64,000 nt of DNA from Dugong dugon (lineage: Eukaryota; Chordata; Mammalia; Sirenia; Dugongidae), in NCBI GenBank assembly GCA_030035585.1, contig CM057469.1, positions 60,157,501 through 60,221,500 on the forward strand. The letters run 5' to 3'. This document shows positions 10,875-21,862 of the stretch, piece after piece. The position numbers were made by a program, and so were the translations under genes. The notes below the pieces were generated by a model, which made no database searches, had not been told where the DNA came from, and saw only the letters and a list, made by a program, of their open reading frames with translations. Position 1 is the stretch's first letter; every line of letters starts with the position of its first letter.

Positions 10875-13800
10875 CATGATGTGCATAAAACTCTAGAAAA
10901 GGAAACATGAGGTACTTGATCAGAATTTTCCTTTGCATAATTGCTAAATTTACAGTATACCTAATTTGGACATCTTATTATAATGAACACTAGTTATTGA
11001 GCTATGTATTAATTAGCTTGCTTTATATGTTTTGCTTGCCTTAATGGGAATCCTAATAGCACTTCTATAAAGAATAAGTTATTTTTCTCACATTAAAGAA
11101 AAGAAAATCTCAGCAGAAGAGAGTTTATATTTTTCAGAAAGTCATGAAAAACAAAGCCATGTTTTAACATTTGGTCACAGTCTGGGGAGAAATGTTTAAA
11201 TTTTTGGATTTACATGGGAACTCGCCAATTTTTAAGAATCGAGGATGATGCCATGTTAGCAATTTGATTTTACTTATTTAAAATATATCTTTTGTAATTT
11301 ATATAATTCCTTTTCTAATTCTTGTTTTCCTGTATCATCCCTCAGAAAAACCTATTGAGTGACTTGTCATTACACTTACTTTCCTCTGATATAATCTATC
11401 TCATTTATCTTGTTGCTTTATGCCTTCCATTCTTTCTAGGCCCAGCCTTCCCACTCAATATACTTGTGAAAATCTGCAATGAGGAATTATACAGTCAAGC
11501 AGTATTTATATATTGATAATACATATATGTGGCTGCTACTCATCTAGACTATTGATTTTGTTTTTTGCTAATCTTATAAAAATTAATAATCTGCTGGGCT
11601 AGAAATTATCAATAAGATTATAAACAGACTAAAATTGATCAAAAGAGACTAAGAGAGAAAATTGGTATCACTAAACCAATAAAGCAAAGGCTCAAAAAAA
11701 TTTGTTTTAAAATTCAGATAAAAGAAGGGCTGACTATTTCTTATACAGACATAATATAAGCAATTAAATATTTGTGAATGATTTATTTAAGCAGTAATGT
11801 AGAATATGCTAACCGGTTTTACTGAAAATGTAGAGAGGATTTTGTGGAGAGTGAAAAATGTCTTTAATAATTTTTAAAATATCTTTAATAATTCAAGCAT
11901 ATAGTTTTGAATTGATCTCCATATTTTTAACCAGTGCTTTTACTTGAACATTAATTCATTATTTTTGTTTGAGATATTATTCTAAGTTATGGAGACATAA
12001 TATAGGAAAATCACAGTCCTCATTCCCAAAATGATGAATCTCTAGTGGATGGGACAGACAGGCACCAAGGTGATTATAAACAATGGAAAAAGTTATGATG
12101 GAGATGTGCACAGATTATTATGGTTTACTGTAGATTTAGCTGTTGATCATTCCTACATGTTTTCTATCAGTCACTGAATTTGGTGGAGATACTGATTTTA
12201 ACAGATGAGTAATCATTAAACGTGTAATAAGACATTTTGGTTTCAAAATTCATAGTTTGACATAGAAACTAATGTTCTAAGTTTTTGTTTTTTTGTTTTC
12301 TTCAAACTGCCATATACTCTCCTTTGCATTCACAAACCTCACAAACTCTTTCCTATTTCATCTGTTTTGACCTCACCTTTACTTCCCATCTTCAACCTTG
12401 GCTAACTACTGGCCAAAATGTGAGCCCTCACACCCTCTTTTAGGCTACTTTCTATTGGTTTCTTATGAGTAATAAATCTTATGCTTCAATCTGATACTGA
12501 AGCATGACATACAAGGAACAATTAAGAATGAACAATGTTTAGCCTGGGTGAGGGAGAATGAATGGTAAGAATACGGAAAAGATCAGGCGTATTCTTCATG
12601 ATTCTGAGAAACAGAACTAAAACAAAATGATGAAATATTATGAAGGCAGCATTTAACTAATAGTTTGACAAATATTGAATGCCAGTCATTGTACTATATA
12701 CTTTTAAAAATATATTTTACTCAAGATAGATATTACTATCCATATTTCATAAGTGCAATATTTTTGGGCACACAAAACTGCTTTTTAAAATTATTCAGAG
12801 TAAACAAAGCTGAACAGCTTATCATCTTTCTTCTCAGTAACATATCTTCTTCCAAGTTTCCCTAGATAAGTTAGGAATTCATCAGTTTTCATTGTAAGCC
12901 AAACAGTCCCATAAACCAAGAATTTTTATGACCAAAGAGTTTGCAATAGTTTTTACTCCAGCCTTTCTCTCATGCCTGTATAGTGTATGAACCTGCCGTT
13001 TCCTCTTCATGTCCTTTGTAACATCTCATTATGTATCTAAATCAATGCAACTATTTTCTAATCAATTTATTTCTACGGCCTCTCTACCAAAAAGGCCTTT
13101 CTAAAACAGCCATTGCATCCTGCCATCTGCTTAAATAATATCAGCGTCTCTTTTACAGAGAGGATGCAAGTCAAACTATTTAGCTTTTCAATTCAGGCTT
13201 TCTATAATCTAACCCAATGTTTTTAATAAATCTCTCACTAGTCCATAAAATAAAGCCTCCTTTTCAACTCTTTGTCAATTTATGCCATAAAAATGATATG
13301 TCTGAACCTAAACCTTTCTATTAGTTTTATCTTGAATGTCTTCCCAGGGCCTTTTGCCTAGCTAAATACAACCTTTAATTTATGATTTAAATTTCTCATA
13401 ATTCTGATAATTATGCCAAATATCAATAATATTAAGTTATACTGAACTCCCTTTATCTGACCGCAGATTACATTTTCCATGTGTACTAAGTCTTTGGGCC
13501 ATTAATTATATACTGCTTTGTGTTGTTAAATGGCTAATTAAAGTCTTATCTTCCCTATCAGGTTGTAACAAATGGACCTGCTCTCCATGTATTTTAATTT
13601 CATTCCTACAGAATATAATTCATTTAGTATCTAATCAACAAATACTAACTTGCTGAATGTTTTCTAATGGTACAAAGAAAATTAAACCTATCCATACTTA
13701 ACACTGCATATTGCTTACAACCTTTTCTAAGTCACTTAGGCATTTCAAATTATTTTTGTCTTTTCATAATACGTAGGCCTCTCTCACATCCAGTGAATTA

Positions 13801-13935
13801 TCAAGATCTGGTGTTTCTGTGTTTCTGCTTTTCCCCACATGTAGCCTAAGACAAAAGCAAGGCTTCAGTCTGAACTTTAACACTATGCTTTTACCCTAAA
13901 TTCAAATGCCCCAAGTCACTGTTCCCCTGATGATA
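10875..13935. other. 3 kb unassigned AT-rich DNA
   Basis: No gene, exon-like open frame or named repeat could be supported on either strand. The 60-66 codon frames here lack any protein motif. Old repeats may be present but are not readable by eye. Confidence 0.55.
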
Positions 13936-13938
13936 CTT

Positions 13939-13992
13939 TATGTATGTGCATATATATATATATGTGTGCATATATATATATGTATATATATG
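13939..13992. repeat. TA/TG-rich microsatellite
   Basis: Alternating TATATA blocks are broken by TGTG and TGCA steps, for example at 13950-13962 and 13971-13991. It is probably length-polymorphic. Confidence 0.9.
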
Positions 13993-14429
13993 CCACTGAT
14001 TGTTTCATATAACCATTAAATTTATACATGCTATTAAGACCGTATTTGAAATTATATTATTATTCTGAAGCCATTCCTGATGTTCCAACCAGATAGCAAT
14101 GATCTAATATTAAATTTCACATTCATGGTAGATTGTATTTAATGGTACTCAGTATTTTCTTTGCTCCTTTTCTTGCCCTGTATCATTTTATTGCCTGAAT
14201 AATCATAAAACATCATTTGCATACAATAAACTTTTACTTTGCTTTCAAATGTATGGTCTGATCTGGCAGAGCTACACTAACCTCTTATTCAAGAGTCTGC
14301 CAGCAGCTACAGGTCATTGAGGTAATTGGCTGCACTTTTCACTGTTCTGGATGGCTTCAGCTGGAACAACTAGAGTGACTTGGTTCTCGTTCACATGTCT
14401 CGTCATCCAGCATGTTAATCTTGAACCAC

Positions 14430-14635
14430 TTTGCAAGTGAGATTGACTCAAGATACAACCTAATCTTGTAGATTGAGTCCTGACTCATTAACATAACTGT
14501 CTCTAATCCTGCCTTAGCAATATCATGGAGGTAGGAATTAAAACACATAGGAAAATCACATCAGATGACAAAATGGTGGACACACACAATACTGGGATCA
14601 TGGCCTAGTCAAGCTGACACAGTTCAATCCATAAC
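14430..14635 (-). mobile_element. MaLR-type LTR fragment (antisense)
   Basis: It parallels the right part of the LTR at 6196-6675: 'gagtcctgactcattaacat', 'cacataggaaaatcacat', 'atactgggatcatggcct' and an end at 'ttcaatccataaca'. This is the 5' half of the LTR in reverse. The sequence just left of it (14260-14430) may belong to another repeat that I cannot name. Confidence 0.65.
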
Positions 14636-14654
14636 AGTACCCATGTAGTACCAA

Positions 14655-15655
14655 CAGCTGAAGTTTTTTTGTTTTGTTTTGTTTTTGTTCTTTTTGGCCA
14701 TTGTTTTGTTGTAAAATTATGCATAAAATTCTATTGGCCGTTTTACCCTCTCCCGTCCCCTCAGATGTACAGCTTAGCTGACATCAGTTTTAACAATCAA
14801 GTTGTGTAAACATTAGCCTTAGTTAATACCAGTGTTCCCAACTCCATAGTAAAAAAGGTCAGTATATCACAAAGAATTGTTTCCCCCGTCTCTCCCCCCA
14901 CCCCCCAGTAACCACTAGTAACCATTGGTTTTTATAAATTTACCTATTCTTGTCATTTCATGTAAGTGAAACCACACAATATTTGTCCTTTTGCAATGAA
15001 CACCAACATACATATGTCTGTTCCTATCCCTAGTTTTAGGTCCCTAGTGTATATTCCTAGGAGCGGGATTGCTGGATAATATGGTAGTTCTATTTCTACT
15101 TTTTTGAGGACTCGTCATTCTGTTTTCCACAATGACTGTAACATTTTACATTGCCACAAACAGTGGATTAGAGTTTTGATCTCCCACATCCTTGCCAAAA
15201 TTTGTTATTTTCTTTTCTTTCTTTTTTTATTATTGACATTCTAGAAGGAGTGAGGTGGTTATCTCATTGTAGTTTTGAATTGCGTCTCTCTAATGGCTAA
15301 TGACTCTTCCTTCATGTATTTGTTGGCCACTTGGTTATCCTCTTTAGAGAAATGTTTGTTCATGTCCTTTGTCCATTTTTTGATTTTTTTTTTCTGTTAA
15401 GTTGTGGTAGTTTTACATATATTTTGGATATTAGACCCTTATCAGATATATGATTCCTAAAGATTTTTTCCCCAGTCTGTAGGTTGTTTTATTAATCTTT
15501 TGATGAAGTCTTTTGATGAACACAAGTATTTAATTTTAATGACGTCTCAATTATCTATTTTGTCTTCTGTTGCTCATGTATTTGTTGCTGTGTTTGATAA
15601 TCTATTATTAAAGAAAATCAGGTCCCATAGATCCTCTTCTATGCTTTTTCTCTCT
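14655..15655 (-). mobile_element. L1 3' end, older subfamily (antisense)
   Basis: Complement of L1 ORF2 C-terminus and 3'UTR. Familiar phrases include 'cctaggagcgggattgctgg', 'tgttttccacaatgactg', 'catgtcctttgtccattttt' and 'attagacccttatcagata'. It is 5'-truncated near 15655, at a pyrimidine-rich tract where another insertion begins. No intact frame remains. The 79-codon frame at 15500 is accidental. Confidence 0.8.
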
Positions 15656-15936
15656 CTTTTTTTTTTTTTTTTTTTTAGGGACAAATACAATATCTTTTAT
15701 TTTATTGGTCACAAGACCATAAAGAGTTATACCTTATAAAGGAGAAGGCTAAATATGACCCTGACATCATGAACTTTGAGCTGAAAGCAATAACCAGATG
15801 GTCCTTTGGGATGTCTTCCTTGGTGAAGTAAGCAGTGTATTCAATTTGTGGGAAAAGGACAGAAGAGAGATTTATGGATGTCCAAATAGGCTGTGGCCAA
15901 TATTGCTGATTGTCTCACAATATCTATTCTCTCATT
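15656..15936 (-). pseudogene. possible processed retrocopy of an unidentified mRNA (antisense)
   Basis: A 21-base T-run (15656-15676) is followed, in reverse orientation, by an mRNA-like 3' end: AATAAAATAAA lies about 20 bases before the A-tail. Upstream in that orientation a frame of about 65 codons is open, with a piece reading EYTAYFTKEDIPKDHLVIAF. I do not recognise the protein, and the frame may be chance or UTR. A second T-run (15937-15951) bounds the unit. It could instead be an uncatalogued SINE or LINE tail. Confidence 0.3.
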
Positions 15937-16082
15937 TTTTTTTTTTTTTTAGATAAAATCCCAGAATTTTATCTGAGCGTTTGGCTGCTCAAAATAAGTA
16001 TATTCCTCAGGTTTCTTAGCAGCTACATGATAATGTGACAAAGTTTTGACCAATTGCATGTAAGCAGAGTAATGTAACTTCT

Positions 16083-16224
16083 AAACCAAAAATAAAAAAA
16101 AAAAATCAAGCCCATTGCCATCTAGTCAGTTTCGACTCATAGCGACCCTATAGGACAGAGTAGAATTGCCCCATAGGGTTTCCAAGGAGCAGCTGGTAGA
16201 TTCAAACTGCTGACCTTTTGGTAA
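16083..16224 (-). mobile_element. AfroSINE (antisense), left partner of a head-to-head pair
   Basis: It begins with the complement of the A-rich/GGTTT tail and then 'ccattgccatctagtcagtt', 'cgactcatagcgaccctata' and 'gccccatagggtttccaagg'. It ends inside the tRNA-like head at 'gaccttttggtaac'. The remaining head is lost at the junction with the next SINE. Confidence 0.85.
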
Positions 16225-16229
16225 CTTTT

Positions 16230-16399
16230 ATGGAGTGTTAGAAACTTGGTGGGACAGTGGTTAAGAACTTGGCTGCTAACCAAAAGGTTGGCAGTTCAAA
16301 TCCACCAGCCGCTCCTTGGAAACACTATAGGGCAGTCCTACTCTGTATTACAGGGTTGCTATGAGTTCGAATTGACTCGAAGGCAATGGGTTTTTTTTC
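16230..16399 (+). mobile_element. AfroSINE (sense), right partner of a head-to-head pair
   Basis: The tRNA-derived head ('gggacagtggttaagaac', 'ggttggcagttcaaatcc') is followed by 'ccagccgctccttggaa' and 'ctatgagttcgaattgactc'. It ends with 'ggcaatgggtttttttt'. The promoter boxes are mutated. An 82-codon frame runs through it by chance. Confidence 0.88.
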
Positions 16400-17385
16400 A
16401 GGGAGTATTATTTAAAAGGAAAGGAAATGCCTTTCTCTTTCCTTTCTGTCTTCCTGAAGGGAGAATGATGCCTGGAATTGCCACAGACATTTGAACCATG
16501 AGAACTACTGCCATACTTTAGTCATGACAGAGCAGAAAGGAAAAAAAAATTTTAAACGTTTGGGTTTCTGGTGTCCTGTGGAACTGGCATAATCAGCCAC
16601 AGAAGAGTAATCTCTGGGCTTTGACTATAAGAGAATGAAAAAAAAAAAGTTTTCTGCAATTCCCACTCAAACTTAGTGCTAAGTAATAAAACTTACATAC
16701 ATGTACAGTGAAAAGTGTACATTTTGGTTTCTCATGATATGCATAGGCCCTGAGGTGACTCTTTTAGACATAACAGAAGGGGACAGCTGTTGAAACAATT
16801 TGACATCTGTCCATATTCATGAACTTCAACTTCCATTTGCTTAGAGCATGTATTCAGAATATATAAATGAGGTGTGACAGAAACCCTGTGGCTGTTATTG
16901 ATAAACAGATTTGAAAGCTTGTATTTTCATTAAACCATCAAAAACAATCAGTGAATATCATGAAGATAATGTGTCATACAAAATGGAAGAACAGTGCTGG
17001 GCTTAAGAGGATATGAGTGTGCACTCACATTTTTCTTATGTAATAAAATGTATGACTTATTGGCTATTAAGTTTTGCTATGATAATGCTCAAAAATATAT
17101 AACTAAGTGGTAATGTTTTCACTGAAATGTTAATCTGTTTTCAAAGGGTAAATAAATACTTAAAGTATAGAATAGTCTTTATAACCTCTCTCCACCATTT
17201 ACTTAACTCTATCACATTTCTTCTTAGCTTTCCTGTTTATTCATGTTTTTTATCTTTTATTTTTCTAGTCTCAGATTCTCATGCTAGCTTCAAGGTGATA
17301 ATGAATCTATGGTTATATGAAAGGTTCAAAAGGAGCATCTCATGGTGATTATCATATTAAAATATAAAATAAACACTAAACACAG
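16400..17385. other. unassigned non-coding DNA
   Basis: Apart from short A-runs near 16540 and 16636, I see no gene or named repeat. The first 150 bases may continue an old repeat interrupted by the SINE pair (15952-16082). Confidence 0.5.
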
Positions 17386-17522
17386 TGTTGACACAGTGGC
17401 TGCAACCATGGGCTCAAACACAGCAATGATTGTGAGGATGGCACAGGACTGGGCAACGTTTAGCTCATTGTGCATGGGGTTGCTATGAGTTGTAACTGAC
17501 TTGACGACATCTAATAAGAACA
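17386..17522 (+). mobile_element. RTE LINE 3' fragment (sense)
   Basis: 'gacacagtggctgcaacca', 'gggctcaaacacagcaat', 'gatggcacaggactgggca' and 'ttgctatgagttgtaactga' match the 3' end of the other RTE copies (compare 44010-44130). It is strongly 5'-truncated, leaving only the non-coding 3' end. Confidence 0.85.
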
Positions 17523-18818
17523 AATACAGTACAACATAAAATTTCATAAAACACTCAATTGCTTCTCAGCTTTTGATTTAGATAGCTCAACTTTAAATAG
17601 AATAGGACAGAGCAGTTTAACGAGCAGCCCTAGGAACAAATATACTATATAATTCACGCTTTCAGTCACCCAGGAAATTTTTACTGCTAGTTTTAAAAGT
17701 TCTTCTGGTTCGCAAATGAAATTATTCTTGAAAGTTCAAGTAAGTCTTTTCACAGCTCAGAGGCTTTAAAATAATACAAATGGGATGAAGAGTGGGACAA
17801 GAAAAATATAGTTATACTCCCATATTTCATTTAAATCTCTATATAATGATTGGGTACATAAAACAAATTTGTAAATTCAGTGCTTTCCTGGAAAGACTTT
17901 AGTAGTCAAAGTAGATGCAATTTGTGTGTTTTAAGATCTTTCTTGGTGTAGTTTATAATTTTTCAAATCCTAATCTTTAATTCAGATTTTATTAAAATTA
18001 AAATTGAACCCAGAGGTCACACTTTTTTTTTCTTAGTAGCAGATACATTGAGATAATGGACATTTTAAAAATTTTAAAACAAGTGATTTGATGTATGTAT
18101 AAAAAGTAAAAAGCAGAAGAATAACTCCCCTTAAAGACCCTCACATATGATTATTATCCAAGAAGGGATAAAAATACTTCCTCATTAAATTTATTACACT
18201 TATTCTGTATGTTTACACCACAATATTCTGTCCTGCATAATTTTGTTTGCAAGAAGTTCTTTAAATCTCTACTTTAAAAAAAGTTATGTAACACTTATTC
18301 TTGAGACCATAATGCCTTCATTAATGTCTTTATAGACTTGGGTTTATTGTATTCATAGGAAATGTTTTTTTTTTTTTAATTCACTCATTAATCTTGTAAT
18401 TTTAACCTCATAATTAATTCTAAGATCTTTTAATAACTAGTAAAAATTGCTATCTTGGATTTAGAAAAAAATTCTTGCTGCTCTTCTAGTATCAATCACA
18501 GTTAATTTTTTTTTTTTTTAGAGTGATTACAGATAACACTTTTTTAGAACAGCTTGCAGATCTTCCATTTTTTTTTTCAACAAGTGGAGGGGTGGGATTC
18601 CCTAAGGTTGCAGGCCCTCCTTGAAGTTTAAGAGTAGTATTTCTTAAACTTTAGGTTCACCTGGGGGCATATAAAATGATGATCTGGCACAACAATCATA
18701 CTAACTGTAATCACTGTGGCCATAAGACTGAAGTCTGCATTTGCACAAGCTCTCAGGTTCACTTTGAGCGAGGTCCACTAAAGTTGAAGAACTGACATAT
18801 TAAAACATAAATGCTAGC
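17523..18818. other. unassigned non-coding DNA
   Basis: AT-rich, with T-runs near 18366 and 18507. No gene or named repeat can be supported. Confidence 0.5.
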
Positions 18819-18832
18819 TTGCATTTATTAAC

Positions 18833-19032
18833 TGAAAAAACAGAACAAAGAAACCAATTGCAGTGGAGTCCAGCTTATGGGGAACCCATGTGTTTTGTAG
18901 TAGAATTGTGCTCTATAGAGTTTTTGATGGCTCATTTTTAGAAAATAGATCGCCAGGTCTTTCTTCCAAGGCACCTCTGGATGCAATAGAATGTCTAAGG
19001 AATGTGTTAACCATCTCCACCACCCAGAGACT
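18833..19032 (-). mobile_element. AfroSINE-type SINE (antisense) with 14-bp target duplication
   Basis: TTGCATTTATTAAC occurs exactly at 18819-18832 and 19033-19046. Between them lies the complement of a SINE: 'gtggagtccagcttatg', 'gtagaattgtgctctatag', the central 'agatcgccaggtctttctt' module and a decayed head ending 'caccacccagaga'. The perfect duplication fits L1- or RTE-style target-primed insertion. Confidence 0.9.
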
Positions 19033-19046
19033 TTGCATTTATTAAC

Positions 19047-19690
19047 AGAACACCCAAAATAGGCATCTAACTTGACTATAACTTGGGGCAATCTAGTTCT
19101 GTTCATAGGGGCAAACTAGCATCACATAAGAAAGGTTTATTTAGAGGTGGAGGTCTCAGAAGTCTCCAGCAGGATCAGAAGGTCCTCAGTGCAACAAGAC
19201 ATGCTGAAGCGAGGGGGGGCTCTAGCTGGGAGAACTGTGATATAGGCATTAGTAGGAATTGCATGCCCGTCCACCTTGACAGGTTCTACACCACATTTAA
19301 TCATGCATAGATCTTAATTTCACCAATAAACATTACTATAATGACCAGAATACTAATCAAAAACAAGCTTGTGTCAGTTCAAACAAGGATAATATTTATG
19401 TTAAGAAACCAAATCTTCACAGATTTAAAAACCTTATGGAGGAGTTCTACTCCATACACGTGGGATCGCCATATGCAGGACAATGGGTTTCTCTTTATAT
19501 ATGGCTTTTCTGGCCCTGCGTTTGTAGCTCTGCCAAGATGATATGCTAGGCTACAAACCTTCAAGGGGATTGAACAGTTTACTATGCAAACAAGATGCAT
19601 ACAACTCTTGCAGGGACTGGTTGATTACTATAAAAATTAGGTGACTATGGTCTACCTAGGGAATTGGTCATCCTGCTAGGCTTAAAAGGA
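19047..19690. other. unassigned DNA with a probable SINE remnant
   Basis: 19416-19490 loosely resembles an AfroSINE 3' half on the + strand ('aaccttatggaggagttcta', 'cgtgggatcgccat'). The rest is unassigned. It may belong to the LTR-like element to the right. Open frames here have no motif. Confidence 0.4.
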
Positions 19691-20412
19691 ATAATCTCAC
19701 ACAGGTTGAGGGGGGCCTCACTAACATCAAGAAGAAGATCTTGTAGTGGAGTGCATCCTTTGGAGGCAGGGCACATATGCTGAGAACCTCCTAGACCCAG
19801 GACACAGAAAGAGCTGTAACACTGTAGATGGCATGAACAGCCAGAACCAAAAGACTGGCATGAGATGGCTAAGGTGGGCTTCCCAACCCACAGAGTGAGG
19901 TGGCTGCAGTGAGCTCACCGACCCATGGAGCAAGAGAGCTGAATGTCATCAGGCAGTAGGCTTCAGTAGGCTTGCTAGCGAAGAGGGGTGCCTCCAGGCA
20001 CTTGATGGTGGAGCCAAAAGAGTTGTAATGCTTGCCCAAATGGGGCCCAGTGGCAGGGCCCAGCCCAAGCAGGGGCTGGTGGCAGAGGTCGAGAGTGAGG
20101 CCTGCCTGAACGCATAGGCAAGAAGCTGAGAGTTGCCTTGTAGGATGCCCTGATTGATGAACTGTATCCTGTTACTTCCAAGTTGATCCTGATCCTGAAT
20201 TGTTGCCCGTTACTTTCTTAATAAATCACGTATTTGTGAGTATGGTCTGTGAGTTCTGTGTGGTCATTGCAATGAATTATTGTACCCACCAGAGTAGTGT
20301 CATGGTAAGGATGGACGATGTCAGAAAGGTTGTAAAAGGTTGGAGAGTGGATGTATGTCTGACTTTCATAGCATTGGACTGACGGTGATTCTCATTCACG
20401 CTCCTGAAAGTT
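19690..20412 (+). mobile_element. LTR-like element, GC-richer, with polyadenylation signal
   Basis: A GC-rich tract (19730-20130) leads to AATAAA at 20220-20225. This is followed by 'gagtatggtctgtgagttc' and 'ggtcattgcaatgaattatt', phrases typical of the R/U5 part of mammalian ERV LTRs. No internal retroviral reading frame is seen. An RTE inserted at its right end. The exact left boundary and family are not determined. A host gene 3' end is less likely, because no exon-like frame precedes the signal. Confidence 0.5.
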
Positions 20413-20421
20413 AGAGGACTT

Positions 20422-21556
20422 CTGTTGTTGTTGTCGTTAGGTGCTGTCAAGTCGGTTCCAACTCATAGCGACCCTACGTACCACAGAACGGAACACTGCC
20501 CGGTCCTGCGCCATGCTCACAATCGTTGTTCTGCTTGAGCCCATTGTTGCAGCCACTGTGTCAATCCATCTTGTTGAGGGTCTTCCTCTTTTTCACTGAC
20601 CCTCTACTTTACCAAGCATGATGTCCTTTTCCAGGGACTGATTTTTTCTGACAACGTGTCCAAAGTATGTAAGATGTAGTCTCACCATCCTTGCTTCTAA
20701 GAGCATTCTGGTTGTACTTCCTCCAAGACAGATTTATTCATTCTTGTGGTGGTCCATGGTATATTCAATATTCTTTGCCAATACAATTCAAAGGCGTCAA
20801 TTCTTCTTCGGTTCTCTTTATTTATTGTCCAGCTTTCACATGCATATCACAGCTTGGATCAGGCACACCTTAGTCTTCAAAGTGATATATTTACTTTTCA
20901 GCACTTTAAAGAGGTCTTTTGCAGCCGATTTGCTCAATGCAATGCGTCATTTGATTTCTTGACTGCTGCTTCCATGGGTGTTGATTGTGGATCCAAGTAA
21001 AATGAAATCCTTGACAACTTCAATCTTTTCTCCATTCATCATGATGTTGCTTATTGGTACAGTTGTGAGGATTTTTGTTTTCTTTATGTTGAGGTGTAAT
21101 CCATACTGAAGGCTGTGGTCTTTGATCTTCATCAGTAAGGGCTTCAAGTCCTCTTCACTTTCAGCAAGCAAGGTTGTGTCATCTGTATAACGCAGATTGT
21201 TAATGAGTCTTCCTTCAATCCTGATGCCCCTTTCTTCATATAGTCCAGCTTCTTGGATTATTTGCTCAGCATACAGATTGAATAGATATGATGAAAGAAG
21301 GTAATCCTGACGCACAACTCTCCTGACTTTAAACCACGCAGTATCCCCTTGTTCTGGCTGAACAACTGCCTCTTGATCTATGTATAGGTTCCTCATGAGC
21401 ACAATTAAGTGTTCTGGAATTCCCATTCTTTGCAATAGTATCCATAATTTGTTATGATCCACACAGTCAAATGCCTTCGCATAGTCAATAAAACACACGT
21501 AAACATCTTTCTGGTATTCTCTGCTTTCAGCCAGGATCCACCTGACATCAGCAATG
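20422..21556 (-). mobile_element. RTE LINE (BovB-like), antisense, 5'-truncated, 9-bp target duplication
   Basis: AGAGGACTT flanks it at 20413-20421 and 21557-21565. The 3' end is at left: GTT repeats, then 'ggtgctgtcaagtcggttcc'. The copy is cut within the reverse transcriptase region, at about one third of the length of the near-complete RTE at 36781-39965. It sits at the end of an LTR-like element. Confidence 0.92.
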
Positions 21557-21579
21557 AGAGGACTTTTGGCACTACTCAA
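20947..21579 (-). pseudogene. RTE reverse transcriptase fragment (210 codons open)
   Basis: This is the C-terminal half of an RTE polyprotein RT domain. Motif A CFIDYAKAFDCVDHNKL and motif C YTDDTTLLAES both keep their catalytic aspartates. The thumb-like part reads IKKTKILT and ends LGSTINTHGSSSQEIK at a stop. The N-terminal endonuclease and the first RT motifs are missing because of 5' truncation. The first 8 or so codons lie in flanking DNA, so the ATG is not real. It is an open remnant, not a functional gene, but the least damaged RTE RT here. Confidence 0.88.
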
Positions 21580-21626
21580 TTATACCAGGAGTCAAATTGA
21601 CTTGAGGGCACATAACAACAACCAAA
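21570..21626 (+). mobile_element. RTE/SINE 3' tail remnant (sense)
   Basis: 'gagtcaaattgacttgaggg' followed by 'cacataacaacaacc' matches the 3' terminus shared by RTEs and AfroSINEs. Only the tail is left. It lies immediately outside the duplicated target of the antisense RTE, so it is a separate, older event. Confidence 0.6.
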
Positions 21627-21862
21627 CCTTTAGAGTTTAACACTAAATATAGTATTATTTATTATACTTATCTACTTATCATACCTCCTATGGTGTTATT
21701 GGTAATTATACTCATTATATTAGTCAGGGTTAATCCAATCATGATATTCTTCAAGTATCATAAAAATTTGAAGCCTATATTTTTACATTAATTTTCAATA
21801 CCAGTATTTCGTATTTTCTCTGAATATTAACTTCCTTAACTTTTATGTCTTCAACTAATTTT

